NCBI GenBank assembly: GCA_903932685.1
Contig: CAIZGX010000001.1
Location: 46,200 to 110,199, forward strand
Direction of reading: 5' to 3'
Source of the DNA: an uncultured Bacteroidota bacterium
GTDB lineage: Bacteria; Bacteroidota; Bacteroidia; Flavobacteriales_D; Sanyastnellaceae
DNA: 64,000 bases
This document shows, in pieces, positions 62,028 to 64,000 of this stretch (its first letter is position 1; each line of letters starts with the position of its first letter). A model generated the notes under the pieces. The model searched no databases and was not told the DNA's origin. It saw only the letters and a list, made by a program, of their open reading frames with translations. Made by a program: the position numbers and the translations under genes.

Positions 62028-63467
62028 TTAATAGTGACATTTTCCACATTCCCATCCACCCATTCCTTTTACAGAAATCTCTGGACGTAACGTATCTAAC
62101 TTCTCTCCCAACTTCATTCCGTCTATGTTATCTTGAAGCAAAGCACGTAGGGTGCGCTTTCCAGCCTCGGTAGATTTGAAACGCTCGTGCATTTCTTCAT
62201 AGTATCCGCTTGAAGTCAAGTCGATTTTTTTCTCTTTGTGACATTCAATACACCATCCCATTGTAAGAGTTGGCTTGGTTAACTTAACCAATCCTTCAAC
62301 ATCCTCCTGAAGATTAATCTCCGCAGTTGTCGCTTGACGACCTGTTGTGTAGGTTTGAACTGGACCGTGACATTGCTTACAATCAATCTTTCCAACCGTT
62401 ACGTGCTGGCTGTGGTTGAAGTAAACGTGATCTGGCAAGTTGTGCACTTTATTCCATACGATTGGCTTCTGATCGTAATTAGCGATGTACTGCTTAGTGA
62501 TGGTATCGAAACCAATTGCGGCGTAAATCTTGGCAATTTCTTTCGAACCAGTGATTGGACCTTTGTTTATACCCTTGTGACAGTTCATACAAACGTTTAC
62601 AGAAGGGATACTCGCGTGCTTCGATTTACCAGCGCTGCTGTGACAATATTGACAATCGATTTCATTTTTGCAAACGTGACTTGCGTGAGAGAACCAAATA
62701 GGTTGTTCTGGGTTGTAGCCTTCGTAAACTGCGATATCCATTAAAGTTCCGTAACCTACAACAACGAAGTAACAAACTAAAAATACACCAACGATTCCAA
62801 CGAATCCTTTGTTCTTCCACATCCAAGCCTTCATTGAAGACCAATATCCTTTGTGCTCTTCTTCTTCTGAAATATCTCCCTCTGCGTTCGCTGCTTTCAA
62901 TGAACGAGAAATGTTAGCTGCAGAAACCCCAACGATTGCTAGAATTAAGCCGATAATGATAATCCAGATTACTCCACCACCACCGTTAGCCTCTTCTTCC
63001 AATGCCTTCATCTTGGCCATGTCCTCAACGGTAATGCAATTCGGACCTTCATCCTTCTTTGCCCCACCGGCAGCGCCGCCACCAGACTTGACATACGTCA
63101 AAATATGATTAATCTCTTCCTTGGAAACCGCTTGAGCAGCCATCCAACCGTAGGTCCCAACATATTTGTCAACCAATCCTTTCACATAAGCGTCACCAGA
63201 TGCGGCAGCCGCTTGTGGATTTTGAATCCATTTGACAATCATTTCATCCTTACCCGCCCAACGGTCTGAAATACCTTTCAAACCTGGCGCAGCCAAGATC
63301 TCATCTGTTATTTTGTGACACGACGCACAATTGGCGTTGAAAAGCTCGGCACCCTTTATTGGGTCCCCACCTTCGTGAATGTTAGCAGCGTAAGACGCTG
63401 AAAACAAGGACAGGTTAACAATCGATAATAACGCTAATCCTTTTAAACTTGCTAGAAGTCGCTTCAT
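62028..63467 (-). CDS. actA: alternative complex III multihaem cytochrome c subunit ActA
   Basis: 479 aa with six CXXCH motifs (CASCH, CQYCH, CMNCH, CKQCH, CIECH, CGKCH). Confidence 0.94.
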   Translation of the reverse strand: MKRLLASLKGLALLSIVNLSLFSASYAANIHEGGDPIKGAELFNANCASCHKITDEILAAPGLKGISDRWAGKDEMIVKWIQNPQAAAASGDAYVKGLVDKYVGTYGWMAAQAVSKEEINHILTYVKSGGGAAGGAKKDEGPNCITVEDMAKMKALEEEANGGGGVIWIIIIGLILAIVGVSAANISRSLKAANAEGDISEEEEHKGYWSSMKAWMWKNKGFVGIVGVFLVCYFVVVGYGTLMDIAVYEGYNPEQPIWFSHASHVCKNEIDCQYCHSSAGKSKHASIPSVNVCMNCHKGINKGPITGSKEIAKIYAAIGFDTITKQYIANYDQKPIVWNKVHNLPDHVYFNHSQHVTVGKIDCKQCHGPVQTYTTGRQATTAEINLQEDVEGLVKLTKPTLTMGWCIECHKEKKIDLTSSGYYEEMHERFKSTEAGKRTLRALLQDNIDGMKLGEKLDTLRPEISVKGMGGWECGKCHY

Positions 63468-63652
63468 TCCTGGTTTTTTTACAAAAATCCTTATTTAATG
63501 CGTCGCAAATTTACTTCAGTAGGTTTATCACAGAAATGTCATTTACATCTATTTATCAATTTATACCTATTCTAAATAAGCCTGAGCGTCTTTTGTTCTC
63601 ATACTCGATTGATACAATGCTATTTATGTTTTGAAGTTCAACCGGCAACACC

Positions 63653-63660
63653 TACTTTTG
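63653..63660 (+). promoter_or_regulatory. -7 element TACTTTTG of SPOR-protein gene
   Basis: TTG-N19-TACTTTTG immediately upstream of ATG 63668/63680. Confidence 0.6.
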
Positions 63661-63667
63661 TTGAGAA

Positions 63668-64000
63668 ATGTACTCTGTCATGTTGAAACAATTCGTTTTC
63701 GTAATTCTCTTCCTTCCCGCGCTCGTAAAAGCACAACCTGGGACAACCAATTCCTCGGTAGTGCCGAATAGAACAAGTGCAGATAGCCTCGGTCGAGGAA
63801 TCGTTTCATTCGTTGCTTCTCCCACTGTGATTGCACTTGAGAAGAATTCTAGAGGGCTTAACAACTTGCAAGGATACCGCATACAGATTTTCTTCGGCCC
63901 ATTAGATCAAGCCAAAAATAAACGTCAAGAATACATGACGAAAGGCATAATTCATCAAGCTTATCTTGAACAAAACGTCCCCGATTTCAGTCTGAGAATC
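63668..64000 (+). CDS. SPOR domain-containing protein, N-terminal part (runs off right edge)
   Basis: Open frame to window end: MYSVMLKQFVFVILFLPALVKAQ...GYRIQIFFGPLDQAKNKRQEYMTKG, signal peptide plus SPOR-like start. Missed by the ORF track because it is open-ended. Confidence 0.7.
   Translation, partial: MYSVMLKQFVFVILFLPALVKAQPGTTNSSVVPNRTSADSLGRGIVSFVASPTVIALEKNSRGLNNLQGYRIQIFFGPLDQAKNKRQEYMTKGIIHQAYLEQNVPDFSLRI

Noticed and set aside
63652-63882. 76-aa minus-strand ORF at the right edge
   Set aside because: Antisense to a signal-peptide/SPOR reading frame that has its own promoter on the plus strand.

Overview
The window is a gene-dense, mostly housekeeping segment of a Bacteroidota (Flavobacteriia-like) chromosome. 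Support for this comes from the -7 promoter element TAnnTTTG seen repeatedly, an ACIII (actA-F) plus coxBA operon, and Bacteroidota-type gene content. I see no rRNA, tRNA, CRISPR array, transposase, phage or plasmid genes. Recognisable genes: manC-like (partial), fumC, prfB, recX, DUF349, tig, atpC/atpD, a Wzz/O-antigen-ligase pair, a SpoIIE phosphatase, gcvH, kynU, panD, comF, hemL, a CotH-kinase/flippase fusion, rfaE2, pnuC, hflX, rlmH, pdxA, pepA, infB-nusA-rimP, purD, nadC, an HMCES/YedK-DnaE pair, exbB/exbD/TonB-like, folC, queG, ruvB, coxA/coxB, actF-A and a truncated SPOR protein. Most notable observations: (1) a 1118-aa single ORF joining a secreted CotH-type kinase and lamin-tail domain to a multi-TM LPG-synthase/flippase (UPF0104-like) domain, overlapping rfaE2; (2) a terminator-like hairpin with a U8 tract filling the short leader of rimP-nusA-infB, a candidate NusA-sensitive attenuator; (3) terminator-like hairpins overlapping the start of the downstream gene at coxA/OM-protein and gcvH/vanZ; (4) a canonical prfB +1 programmed frameshift site with an internal SD, followed by a 6-bp hairpin, in a phylum where SD use is rare; (5) nine of ten convergent gene pairs abut or overlap at their stop codons; (6) promoters so close to start codons that some mRNAs should be leaderless. 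All calls come from reading the sequence; no database search was run.
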